64,000 nt of DNA from Austropuccinia psidii (Eukaryota > Basidiomycota > Pucciniomycetes > Pucciniales > Sphaerophragmiaceae). Shown in pieces: positions 33,211 to 45,106 of this stretch. The DNA is taken from assembly GCA_023105745.1 (NCBI GenBank), contig JALGQZ010000020.1, positions 406,001 through 470,000 on the forward strand, read 5' to 3'. The notes under the pieces are model-generated. The model ran no database searches, was not told the origin of the DNA, and was given only the letters and a program-made list of their open reading frames with translations. The stretch's first letter is position 1, and every line of letters starts with the position of its first letter. Made by a program: the position numbers and the translations under genes.

Positions 33211-35348
33211 TGTGAGCCTGTAAGGTATGTGTGACATACCCATAATGCCAGAAATAACATTATAAAAAGTTTATTTAGTCTTAAACAGACTTATCAACTG
33301 ATTTCCAAATACAAAATAACAAAAAATAAGTATAATTTCTTTTGGATAAACAAAGCTATGGTTATTATGTCATTTTTGGATTCTACTCCACAAATAACCT
33401 AGGGTACATCCATAGGGTGTTATACCAAAAAATGATTATTTTTTAATTTATTAGAAGATTTAAGAATCTCATACTACAATTGCAATTCCTTGAGCATTTC
33501 TCAAAATTAATAAGTTTAATCTTAAATAAGCTTAAATTTAAAGTTGCATAAGGTTTATGCAAACACACCAAAATCTTAGTTAAAATTAAGGTGTTGTGTA
33601 TATTTACTGAGCTTGCTAAGAATTTGCCATAAAGGATGTAAATCCTGCATGGGCTCACTTTAAAAGGGTTCAAGGCCATATTATGGCTTTAAATAAATAA
33701 AAGGGAAAAATCCACATAAAAAGGTGCGACAAAGGGAAAAGACCAAACAGAGCTGGGGTACCTAGCTTTTTGGATCTGCAAGGATTCAATTAAGGCTGTC
33801 CCCCTGTATTGGAGGAGTTGCAACCTTATTTAAGCTTTAATATTAGACTTTTATCCAACATTAAAGTTTAAACTGGGTTTATCCCCATTTAGACAGGAAT
33901 TTCAAGCTTCCAAAGGGTAAATTTCAATATGCAAGATTGAAGTTAAGTTTTTAAGAGTTGTCAAAGCTTAAACTTTTCAAGTTAAAAGCATAAAAAAGGT
34001 ATCAAAAGTTAAGGTTTGGTGTGTATTTCTATATAACATGGAAAAATTACAATTATTTCATAAATTCATTAAAAACTAATTCTTAATGGATTTGCTTGAA
34101 ATTTTCACACAGGTTACAAATGAGTTTTATCTGTGTATAAATCAAATTTTAAGTATCTTTTATGTACAGGTTCTGTTTTTAATTAGCCTGGAGATTTACT
34201 CTTCTAGTTATACTTAAAGAAAAATAAGATTTCTTTAAAAATTAATCAAAAAGTGAGTTTAAGAGATTTTTTGCTTGAAACTCTATTTATAAGCTGTTCA
34301 TGTGATGAACCTTAATTTATTTTAAAACTTAAAATAATTAATCCAAAAGAGGATTCGAGCTACTTTTAGTTAATAATAACATTGGTAACTTTAAATTGGA
34401 ATTACAAATAAGTTAACTTAAGTTAATAACTGTATTTTTAAGTATGGTTCTGCATTTTTGACCTGAGAACACCCTCTATATCCATTGTGAATCATGAGAG
34501 CTTCTCTGTAAACATAAAAAAGTCTCTTTATCACTGTTTTTGCCCACCACTCATCATCATTCCAATCATAGTAGAAATTTAAACAGCTAAACTTGTATGT
34601 TATATAGAATCTTCTTATTAAAGTAATTCTTAAGTTACTTTATTTGTTATCAATTCTAACAGTTAAATAATTGAAATAATAGAACTCACATTATTGCTGT
34701 AATGACCAATAATATATATTATTACATAAATTTATTGTCATAAATATCTTTTAAAACTGCACAAATTCCTCTTAAAAACTCTTTAATAATATTTTTTATC
34801 ATAAAAAGTTGTTTTATATTTTAAAATATTGATTTTTGGCGTGTTTTTAACTTATACTCATTATTTAATATAATAACTGTTGTTGTTCAAGCTGTTGTAT
34901 TAAATAAATATTATAATTAAGTTTTCTTTAAAGTTCTATATTTTTTTATCTAGTATTAGTTCTTTTTATAGAATTTTTCTATCAGAATTATCTCTACACA
35001 GTGTGTGTTATAATTTCATTTATATATTCTTATATTATTTATAAGTGGATAAATATTAATATTTGCCATGTGTAATTTTCTCTTAAGAGCTTTACACTTC
35101 TTATTGTTATAAATGTCAGTGACTATAACAATAATAGAATAATTATAACTTATTCTAATTATTAATAATTTTTTTATTCTTGAATTAATTAGTAATACTT
35201 AAATTTCTCTTTTTATGTATAGTTATTTTTAATAATTATATAAATTTGTGGTTATAATATTTAATAATATTATATTTTCTACTGAGGAAAGTGATAGTAC
35301 TCTTGATATTTGTCACTATTATCAATATTTTCATAGACAAAACTTAAG
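33211..35348 (+). repeat. Solo LTR1 of the D family, inserted in LTR2
   Basis: About 2138 bp from TGTGAGCCTGTAAGG to a decayed end (CATAGACAAAACTTAAG, where intact copies read CAAACCTTACA). The flanks GAATG (33206-33210) and GAATT (35349-35353) are a 4-of-5 target duplication. LTR2 reads through when it is removed. It is in inverted orientation to the element D LTRs. Confidence 0.8.
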
Positions 35349-36362
35349 GAATTTAACTTATGTGGGAGCTCAATTCAAAAGGGTTCAAGGAAATATTATG
35401 GCTTCAAAGAAATAAGAGGACAAAATACATGCAGAAAGGTGGGACAAATGAAAGACACCAAATAGAGCTGGGTACCCAACTTTTGGGATCTTAAAGGATT
35501 AAATTAATGCTGTCCACCTGTATTGCAGGATTTCAAGCCTTATTTAACCTTTAATATTAGAATTTGATCCAAACTGAAAGTTGAAGCTGGTTTTATCACA
35601 GTTTGGACTGGAATCACAAGCAGCCAAAGGGTAAAGCCCAACAAGAAAGCTTTTAATCATGGTTTCAAGAGCTTTCAAAGATTGAATAAGCTTGAAAATT
35701 TAAATTTCTAAGTGTTAAAACCTCATCAAAATGTAGGGTTTGGTGTGTATTGCTATTTCACATGGAAAAATAGCAAGAAATTAAAAAAAATTATTAAAAA
35801 TGCAATTATTGATGAATTTGCTTGAATTTTTCACACAAATTGAAAATTAATCTTATCTATGTATAAATTAAATTTTAAGTATCTTTCTCAAACAGGTTTC
35901 ATTGGCAATTAGCCTTTAAGTTAGATTTTTCAGTTTTTTGAAAGAGGATTAAGACTTCTTTAAAAATTACTTCAAAGTCCAGTTTAGGATATTTCTGTTT
36001 GCAACTTTATTTTCAAGATGTTTATGTGATTCACTTTGATATAAATAAGCTCATCTTATAGTGATGCTTAAAATGATTAATCCAAAATAGGATTAAATCT
36101 ACTTAAAGTTAATAATAACACTGGTAACTTTAAATTGGAATTAAAAAAATTAATCTAAGCCAAGAACCTTATTTTTAGGAATTTTGTTTCATTTTTGACA
36201 TGAAAATTCCCTCTATATCCATTATGAAACATGGGAGCTGCGCTGAAGGCATAAAAAGAGCCTTTAAATCACTGTTTTTTACCATAACCAATGATAGTTC
36301 TAATTATATTATATATTCAAACAGGTAAGGTTTTCTTAAATATAGAAGCTTATTATTAAAAA
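35349..36362 (+). repeat. LTR2, second segment
   Basis: Resumes at the position equivalent to about 33645 in LTR1 (GGGTTCAAGG, ATATTATGGCTT), and includes the block GAGCTGGGTACCC near 35465. It runs to AAGCTTATTATTAAAAA, where element D is inserted. Confidence 0.75.
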
Positions 36363-38526
36363 TGTAAGGTTTGTCTATGAAACTCTTGATAATAGTAACA
36401 ATATCAAGAGTACTATGACTGTTCTCAGTAGAAAAATATAACATAATAGAATATTATAACCACAAATTTATATAATTATTGCAGATAATTATATTAAAAA
36501 AAAGAAATATAATTATTATTAAATAATTTAATGATGAAAAATCTTAATAATTATAAAAATTATAATTGTTCTATTTTTGTTATAGTGATTGACAATTATA
36601 ACAATAAGAAGTGCAAAGTTCTTAATGAGACAATTACACATGAAAATATGAATATTTAACCACTTATAAATGATAAAAATATCCTTTATAAAAGAGTTAT
36701 CACACACACTGTGCAGAAAGAATTCTTATAGAAAAATTCTATATAAAAATTTAATAATAGATAAAAAATATAGAACTTCAGAGAAAAACTTACTTATAAT
36801 ATATATTTAATACAACAAGCTAAATACAACAATTATTATATTAAATAATTATTGTAAGATAAAAACACACCAAAAAGTCAATATTTTAAAGATAAAAAGA
36901 CTTTTTATAATAAAAAGATTATTCAAAGACTTTTTAAGAGGAATTTGTGGATTTTAAAAGACATTTAAGATGATAATTTTAAAAAATGGAATATATCCAT
37001 GGTGATTACAGAAATAATATGAATTCTATTATTTTAATTCTTAAAGTTTTAAAATTAATGAAGAATAAAATAACTTAAGAATTACTTTTATAATAAGATT
37101 TTGTATTTAATAAGGCTTTACCTATTTAAATGTCTAGTATGATTGGAATGATGATGAGTGATGGACAAAAACAGTGATGAATAGACTCTTTTTATGTCTT
37201 TAGAGTAGCTATCATTATTCCTAATGGATATAGAGGGCATGCTCAGGTCAGAACTGAAAAACCATTCTTAAAAAATAAGGTTCTTAACTTAGGGTAACTT
37301 ATTTTTAATTCCAATTTAAAGTTACCAGTGTTATTCTTAACTCCAAGTAGCTTTAATCCTCATTTGGGCTAATCATTTTAAGTTTTAATATAGGATAAGT
37401 TTATTTCTATTAAGTTTCATCACATGAACAACTTAAAAATATAGTTTCAAGCAAAAATCTGTTAAGCTCAATTTTTAATTAATTTTTAAAGGAATCTCAA
37501 TTTTATTCAAGTATACCTGGAAGAGCATATTTCCAAGCTAATTTCCAATAAAACCTGTTTATATAATATACTCAAACCTTAAAGTATACACAGATAAAAT
37601 TAAATTTTAAGCTATTTGAAAATTGAATGCAAATCCATTAAGAATTGATTTTTTAATGAATTTGTGGAATTCTTACCATTTTCCCATGTGAAAGAGCAAT
37701 AAACACCAAACCTTAGCTTTTGATAAGCTTTTAATGCTTGTAAATTTGAGGTTTTAAGCTTATTTAAGCTTTTAAAGTTCTTAAAACCTTAATTTCAAGC
37801 TTGCATCTTGAGATTTACCCTTTGGCAGCTTGAAATTCCTGTCCAAATTGGGATTAAACAAGTTTAAACTTTAATATTGGATCAAAGTCTCATCTTAAAG
37901 TTGAAATAAGGTTGAAAATCCTCCAATACAGGTGGACGACCCTAATTGATTCCTTGGAGATCCAAAAAGCTGGGTACCCCAGCTCTGTTTGGTCTTTTCC
38001 CTTTGTCCCACCTTTTTGTGTGGATTTTTCCCTTTTAATAATTTAAAGCCATACTATGGCCTTAAACCCTTTTAAAGTGAGCCCATGCAGGATTTACATC
38101 CTCTATGGCAAATCCTTAGCCAATTCAGTAAATATACACAACACCTTAATTTTAACTTAAATTTTGGTATGTTTGCATAAACCTTTTGCAGCTTTTAATT
38201 TAAGCTTATTTAAGATTAAATTTAACAATTTTAAAAAATTGTTGAAAAAATTTGCAATTTTACTGTGAGATTATTAAATATTCTAATAACACAAGAAATA
38301 ATCATTTTTGGGTATAGCACCCTGTGGGTGTACCCTAGGTTATTTTTGGTGTAGAATCCAAAAATGACATAATAATTATAACCTTGCTTATCCAAAAAAC
38401 ATTATACTTATATTTTGTTATTTTTCATTTTAAATCCAATTGAAAAGTCTGTTAAAGACTAAATAAGCTTTATATAAAGTTATGTGTGGCCTCATGGGTA
38501 TGTCATACATACCTCACAGGCTCAAA
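36363..38526 (-). repeat. Element D 3' LTR
   Basis: TGTAAGGTTTGTCTATGAAAC to GGCTCAAA (decayed GGCTCACA), about 2164 bp. It contains GGGTACCCCAGCTCTGTTTGGTC near 37972. A polypurine tract, GGTGGTAGGGAA on the minus strand, abuts its inner end. Confidence 0.85.
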
Positions 38527-38665
38527 TTCCCTACCACCATTTTCCTTTGTAGTATACCACCAATTTATTTTAGGGGGTATAATCCACTGTCCAACCTCTC
38601 TACATATAATTTTTAAGTATTTGAATCACACAATTCAAATATTTTATTGAGGAAGTGGTCTTCTC

Positions 38666-40259
38666 TCATGTCTGAATCTTTTGAGAAACTTTTTGGGAAT
38701 CAGGTATTTTACTTTCTGCAATATATTCATCTTCATGCTGTGGATTCCTGTATCTGACTAAGTATTCTCTTTCATTTTTCACTCTAATTATTCTTTCTTT
38801 AAAAAATTTCACTACTTTTTTCTCCTCATTTTGATCAAGTGGGGGGACTTCTAAGGGTGCTTCATTTCTCAAAAAATATAATTCCTTGTCACTTGAAGTG
38901 TACTGCTTTACTAGACTGACAGGGAAAGTTGGATGTTTTTTTTCAAATTCTCCTGACGGTTGTACTTGTACTGCATTTGTCCCATGAATGGATTTAATAA
39001 TAAATGGTCCTGCAAAGGAATATTTCAATTTCTTTGGGCCTTTAATATTATTAAATCTCAAGGTTGAAACTAGTATTAAGTCCCCTAATTTGAATTTTGG
39101 GATTTTATGACGTTTATCCTACTTTTGTTTAGCATATTCAAAGGCATCATTCATTCTTTCATTTGCATGATGCCTCACTTTATCAAGAAATAGCTTAAAT
39201 CTTGAAGAAGCTGAATGAATGTCAGCTAAATCTTTCTTCAAAGTATCAACTGGAAGCTCAGGGCTTCTTTCTTTGTCCAACATTGGAGGAAGTTTGCCTG
39301 TTGAAGCATGGATAGAAGTCTCATAGGCTAATTCCAATTCTGGTATAAGAGCACACCAATCATGGGTGAAGCCATCAGAATCTTTAAACTCTAGGCCATA
39401 AGCACAAAATCTTCTGATCATTTCCTCAAGGCTTTTAATCATTCTTTCTGCTAGCCAACATGTTTGTGGATGGTATGCTGTTGAGAATGATAGTTTTGTA
39501 CCCAAAAGTGTATGTAAATAGTCCATAAGACTGATGTAAATTTTGGGTCTCTATCACTAATGATATCTTCAAAGAGACCAGTATTAGATATGACTCTGTT
39601 CCACATAAAAAGAGCTGTATCCATAGCTGTTCCATCTTTGCGCCATGGTAAAAAGATTGGAGTTTTGCTATTTTTATCTACAATACAAAGACATGCATTG
39701 TAACCTTTATAGCCTCCAGGTGGTAAAGAAGTCACCCAATCCATATGAACCACTTCCCATGGGGTACTTGGCTCTTGGATATGAATAATTAAACAAAATC
39801 TTTTACCCGCATATTTATTGGTTTTCTGGCATCTAACACAACTATGACAGTACTCAATGACATCCTTTATCCAAGATGGCCACCAGGCACATGTCTTAAT
39901 TATTTCCATTGTTCTGTCTTCAGACAGAGGTCCAGAATAAATTTTATAATGGCATTCTAATAGTATTGTACTGATCAACATTCTACTACATAAGACCATG
40001 ACAGATGTGTGTTTAGATCTATGATATAAGATACCATCAAATAAATGGAAACTTCCATTTTCATAAGATGTCTTCCAAATATCATCCAAAGAATTAGCCA
40101 AATCTGCATCTTTGCAATCTTTGTCAAGTAGTCAACTAATAATATGACAATTCTTATCTTGCTCATAGCTTTCTCCAACTTCTTCAAAGAATTCTGTACC
40201 CACATCTGTGATGTTAATTCCTTAAATTGGAATCTGAGGTTCTGCACTTGTGGGAACAT
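38666..40259 (-). pseudogene. Element D integrase and chromodomain-like tail
   Basis: Frames 40101-39451, 39526-39119 and 39061-38666 give the zinc domain (ECHYKIYSGPLSEDRT with HCHSCVRCQKTNK; the second His is Pro), the core [23 protein letters not shown] and WLAERM (DDE triad present), then FAGPFIIKSIHGTNAVQV (GPF). The tail is REYLVRYRNPQHEDEYIAESKIPDS. A frameshift near 39530 separates the second and third catalytic residues, and a stop near 39119 splits off the C-terminus. Confidence 0.85.
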
Positions 40260-41100
40260 AGGCAGGATTTTCAGGTTTATAGGTTAATTCCCATCTACTC
40301 AACCCATCAGCATTCTTGTGAATATTTCCAGCTTTATGAACTATGGTCATATTACCTCTTTACTCCTGTATAGAAATCTGCCATCTTAACATGTTTTTGT
40401 TTGTAGTTTTCATTTTAAGAAGTGATTTTACTGAATTACAATCAGTAATTACTTCAAAAACACTACCATCAAGATAATGATGAAGTTTTTCTAGAGCATA
40501 AACAAGGAAAAGATACTACATTCAGCTAGCTCCATATCTGGCCTCAGTAGGTTTGATTTGTCTTGAGATAAATCAAGTTGGACCTGAATAAGGCTTGTCA
40601 TTGACAATTGGAACTTGATGAAGAGCTTCACCTAGACCTTCACCACATGCATCAATATCCATCTTGAAAGGAAGTTTCCAGTCTGGCATCCATAATCATT
40701 GTGCATTAGTCAAGGCATACTTGATTTTTGCATATGTTTTAATCCTTTCCTGTTTCATCTCAAAGACAGTTTGTTGATCACAAATTCTGTGCAATGATTT
40801 GGCATGGATTGCAAAATCTTTAAGGTGTTGCCTGTAATAACTGGCAAACCCTAAGCAAGACATAACTTATTTTTTGTTCTGGGGCATTAGTTTCAGTGAA
40901 ACTGCAGCTACTTTGTTTTTATCAACACCAAGCCTCAGTCCTGAGACTATATGTCCTAAAGCTTTCAACTAATGAAACCCAAAATTACATTTTTAAGAGA
41001 TATTTTCATTTTCACTTGAATAATCTTCTTAAGTACTGAGGAAAGTCTCTCTAAATGCAATTTTCAGTTTTCTGAACAAATGATAATGTCATTAATATAA
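40260..41100 (-). pseudogene. Element D RNase H and RT palm/thumb
   Basis: No long frame survives, but the minus strand still reads the order found in C: the YIND catalytic motif at 41099-41088 (YIDD with the first Asp changed to Asn), the thumb block with [17 protein letters not shown] near 40930, an RNase H start near 40660, the [15 protein letters not shown] block near 40480 and a [11 protein letters not shown] block near 40300. Polymerase activity is lost. Confidence 0.75.
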
Positions 41101-41860
41101 ATGATCAACCACCCCTCTGATAATTCATGTGGGAAAATGGTATTCATCATTCTTTGATAATGAGAGGGTGATTTTTTGATACCAAAAGGCATCCTCAAGT
41201 GTTCCTAAATACCACAATGAGATATTCTTCTCAATAATTTCCTAGCATGAGGTTTCAAAACATTCTGATGAAAACCTTTAAGGGAATCCATAGAAGTGAT
41301 AAATTTTGCTTTGGGTGATTGAGTCAAGGTCTCATGGATTCTAGGGATTGCATCCCTATCTGGAATAGTGTAAGTATTCAATGCTCTGAAATCACCAAAC
41401 ATCCTCGATGTATCATTATGCCAAGTAATGACTACAGTAGTTGTGACCTCTTCTTCTTCATTGTATCCAACTTTCCTAAGAACTCCCGGTTTCATCAGCT
41501 CATCAATATGAGTTTCCAATAATTTGCTAGATCTAGGGCTAGCTGGGTAATTTTGTCTTCTTAATAGTGGAGGGTAAGGCCTTTCCACATTAAGCATATT
41601 GTACATTTTGTGGCCTTTGATAGCTCCAAGTGGTTCATTATCAGAATTAAAGGCTTCCTGGTATTTAAATAGAATTTCAATAAGATATTCCTTCATTTCT
41701 AATGTTGATTCAGGGCTAATTTGTGCTTCAAAAAATTTATTTGACACAAATATATCCTTGTTGAAGTTTTTTACTTGTCTAATGACAGTTATTTCTCTTT
41801 TTTATAGAGGAAAAGAAAATTTTTGATTTTTATTTTCCCCTATAGTAAAATATCTGTCTT
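41101..41860 (-). pseudogene. Element D reverse transcriptase fingers
   Basis: A 180-codon frame (41747-41205) holds [60 protein letters not shown] and [23 protein letters not shown]. It stops just before the [17 protein letters not shown] block near 41190-41140. The sequence 41860-41748 is the PR-RT connector. Confidence 0.8.
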
Positions 41861-42365
41861 TAGGATTATTAATATCAATGCCATAGATATTAAGATAATC
41901 ATTCCCAAGTATAAAATGTTGTGAAGTACAATTATTCATTATAAAAAATCAACCTTCAATCTGATACTTCCTGCAGGATGAGGGAATATCATTTTTGCTT
42001 CATGAATACCCAAAGGATGCATATCTTGGCTAGCACTTCTGAATTTAATACCTTCAATTTGCATTAAATTTCTTGCTGATTGGAATAAATAATTCCAAGA
42101 TAATGTTTTCAAAAACAAGTACAAAAGGCACCTTAGTCAATATGTATTTTGGCTTCCTTGTTTTTTATCACAATATTAGTGATGCAAAATGATCCAGCTG
42201 TAGAACATTGACCTCTGGCAGGTTTGGGTTCCTGCATCTTAGCATTTTGCACATTTATGAGATCCATACATTCCTCACTGTACTGTGGTCAGTGAGTATG
42301 CACTTCTGTGACCTCAAAGGAAAATCAATTCATTCTATACTAAGTTAATCTGTTAGTTCTTCTTC
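41861..42365 (-). pseudogene. Element D protease region
   Basis: The active-site area near 42140-42100 reads K-I-H-I-D-stop-G-A-F-C-T-C on the minus strand. The catalytic Asp is there, but the middle residue of the triplet is a TAA. Downstream, FRSASQDMHPLGIHEAKMIFPH (42060-41990) matches the protease C-terminal half of element C. The region is inactive. Confidence 0.7.
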
Positions 42366-44400
42366 TTAAGAAGGCTCATAGTCACTTTCAGGTAAAGATA
42401 CATCATTGGCTTCTTTTGTGTCATCCTCTTTTTCAATTTCTATCTCATTGATTCTTGTCTTTTTTGGACAAGTATTGGCCAAATGAGATGTACTTCCACA
42501 TTTATGACATTTCAAAGGAGCTTTGTCATGTGGTTTATTTGGTTTCAAAATTGGTTTCCCACTAGTATTGTTATCTATTAGGGGTTTATACCAATTTCTT
42601 CCTATTTTTTTTCTGGTTGTAATTTCTTCCATGGCATTGATATAATCTTCTGCAGAGCAAGGCTCAATACATCTGTTTCTTATAGAATGCTCAAGGTGAC
42701 CACCACATTTCCTTAATATCCTTTTATTTATCATTTTTTCAGACATATCAGGATGAAGGGCAGTTAATCTGCCTTTTTGCTCAAGAAACCAGGAAATGGG
42801 CCTGTCCCTCTCAATATTAAAGATGGATTCTTCAAAGGAGCTTTCCATCTTAAACCTCAAGGAATCATTTTCCCATTTGGAAATAACTTGTTCTTTCCAC
42901 CAGGTACAAGAATTTTTACCATGGTCTTGTCTCATTTTGTAATACCATTTCTTTTCTGATTTGGTAAACAACAAGTTTAATCTGGCACTTATGTATTCAT
43001 CTGGTATGTTAAAGTCTTCTTTGAACATATCAATTCTTTTCATAGATTCCATGTGATTCTATTCTCCTTCACCACTGAAGGTTGGCCATTTCTCTAATCT
43101 TGGAATGTCTTTAAAATTTCAAGCAGTCTCCACTTCTGCATTACTTGAAACTGTATGATGTAAATCATTGTTCAAGCTCAGTGCATTTCTGTCAAGAGTT
43201 GGTGTGGACTGTCTTGGTAATTCATTTTTCAGTGATATATTATTAATAATTGATTGAATATCTTCTTTCAATTCAAATCTTGCTTTATCACTTTTTTCCA
43301 ATTGTTCTTGGAAAAGAGCTGCATTGTGATTAGTTGAATTTTCCAAGTTCTGGACTTGTATTATTATTTCTCTTAATTATTTAGTAATGAAAGAAATAGA
43401 ATTGTCATCTGGTGGATTGAGTAAGGTAAATTTAGACTCAATTACTGCAAAAATTTGTGTCAAAGACAGAATATTGTTTTTATTAGCACTTTCTAGACCA
43501 ATAATGGTCCTTTTTGACTCTTTTACTTGTAAAATCTCTCTGCCCAAATTTTGTTGGATATACTCACCATTGTTTAACTTTTCTAAAATCTCTTTATTAC
43601 AAGTTTTGAAATGATTTACAATCTTTACAAGGTCTATTTCTTTGGCAAGGATTGGTTCATTCTTTCCTCCTTGTTTTTGAATTCCATAAGATTTCTTGCC
43701 ATATTGAACACATTGTCCATGGCTGTCTTCTCTTTCTTGGGAACTCTCTAGTTCTGTGGGTAAGACTTGTTCCACTTGGGCTTTCCCTTTCCCTTTTCCT
43801 TTGCTTGCACTTCTTATTGTAATTTGGGGCTTTCTTGCGCTTGTTTTGCACTTGTTGAGGTGGATTTTTTTCTTGTGGAGGCTTTAGGAGCTTCCACTAG
43901 GCTGTTTTACTTTCCTTGGGCCAGCTTCTTCTTCTGGACTTCTGACAACATGCTTTGGCTTTTCAACCAAGATTTTATCTGTTGGACGTGTCCTTTGCAA
44001 GACAAGGGTGTCCAACCCCTCAGAAGATCCTCTTTTGTTTCTGGGCCCATGAACTTCTTCACTTGAAGGTATGAGCTCATTGTTCCTATTCAAATACTTT
44101 GCAGAAGTTCTCACTCCTGCTGCTTTGCCGCCATAAACCAGTTCTTGTACTGAGAGTGGTATATTTCTATTGTGACCTGTTGGAAATTATTCAGGTCTGA
44201 AAACAGGAATATCAGTTATGTCAGCTTCTAAACTATCAAGAAGAATGTCAAAGGTGCTGGCTAACCTTTGGGAACAGGTGGAAGTTCTTGCATCTTCCAT
44301 TTGTGCCTCTCCCTTGGGCTGACAATCTTGTCCTTTGAGTTTATGACTTGAATGTCCTCATTCAGATCCATTTTATTGGATGGATTAGTTACTTCCACTT
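42366..44400 (-). pseudogene. Element D Gag with CCHC knuckle
   Basis: The start region reads ITPTRSG at the end of the ORF1 intron, where element C has MPSTRSG, so the start ATG is lost (ATT). Frames 44114-43884, 43775-43377 and 43346-43119 cover the N-terminal and coiled-coil part. A 228-codon frame (43052-42366) holds the capsid and nucleocapsid: WWKEQVISKWENDSLRF, MSEKMINKRILRKCGGHLEH, and CHKCGSTSHLANTC (CX2CX4HX4C). It ends in an acidic tail, as in C. Confidence 0.75.
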
Positions 44401-44579
44401 CTAGTAGGAGTAATTTCACGTCAATTCAAAGAAATATGGACTAAGAAATAGATTGAATTCACCTTCTGGACCTTTAAAGGGCTCTTTGGTAATTAAACCC
44501 CTTTGTGCTGGGCTTATTTGAATTTCAATACTAGACTCTGAGACCTCCGAGTCTGAAGAGCTTTCTCTGGTGGATGACA
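43634..44579 (-). pseudogene. Element D ORF1, spliced, decayed
   Basis: Coding starts (A)TG TCA TCC after the acceptor CTCTAG at 44580. The first exon, 44579-44463, is acidic and Ser-rich. A 62-nt intron (GTGAAT at 44462 to CTACTAG at 44401) follows, and the reading continues in frame as EEVEVTNPSNKMDLNEDI. Further on, VTIEIYHSQYKNWFMAAKQQE and YLQVKKFMGPE (near 44180-44030) match ORF1 of C. The C-terminal AMDNVFNMARNLMEFKNKEE near 43700 aligns with AMENVFQMARTMMELQKKEE of C. Both proteins stop within ten residues of that helix. At least three internal stops and a frameshift make it a pseudogene. Confidence 0.65.
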
Positions 44580-45106
44580 CTAGAGAAAATAAAAAATATA
44601 AATTATTTTATCAAACAATAAAAATAACTGATTAACTCAGCTTATTGGATAAAGTTGTTTCAATGTAATTTATGCCAAATTACTTCAAACATAAAGAAAA
44701 ATGTCTCAAGAAAGATGTTTTTAGGTGAAGATTTTCAACTCACTTAAATTTGTTTTATTTGATTTTACATTTTCATTAAATAAATAATAATTATGAAATT
44801 AATAAGTTATTAATCAAACTTGTATCATTATTCAATTTCTACCAGAATAACTCAAAGAATAAAGTTCAAGTCTGCAATGTGAAAATGTCATTAGTTAGAC
44901 AAGAGAAATCTATTCCAAACCACTCAATAGTATATTTTTAAGAAAAAATAACTTTATTAATATTATAAAGATTATTTATAAGGGATAAGTCCCAAAAAAG
45001 CCAAAATTAAAGTAAATATGGCAATTTTACCTCAAAAAAGATTAAAATAAGGTCTATAATATGATTGATGTCCCAAATTGGTTGAAATCATGGCCAGGCC
45101 CACAAA
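44580..45106 (-). promoter_or_regulatory. Element D PBS and leader intron
   Basis: The minus strand begins TTTGTGGGCCTGGCCATGAT next to the 5' LTR. A candidate intron runs from A|GTGAGT at 44743 to TTTTCTCTAG|TG at 44580 (164 nt). No gene is seen in the AT-rich leader. Confidence 0.5.
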
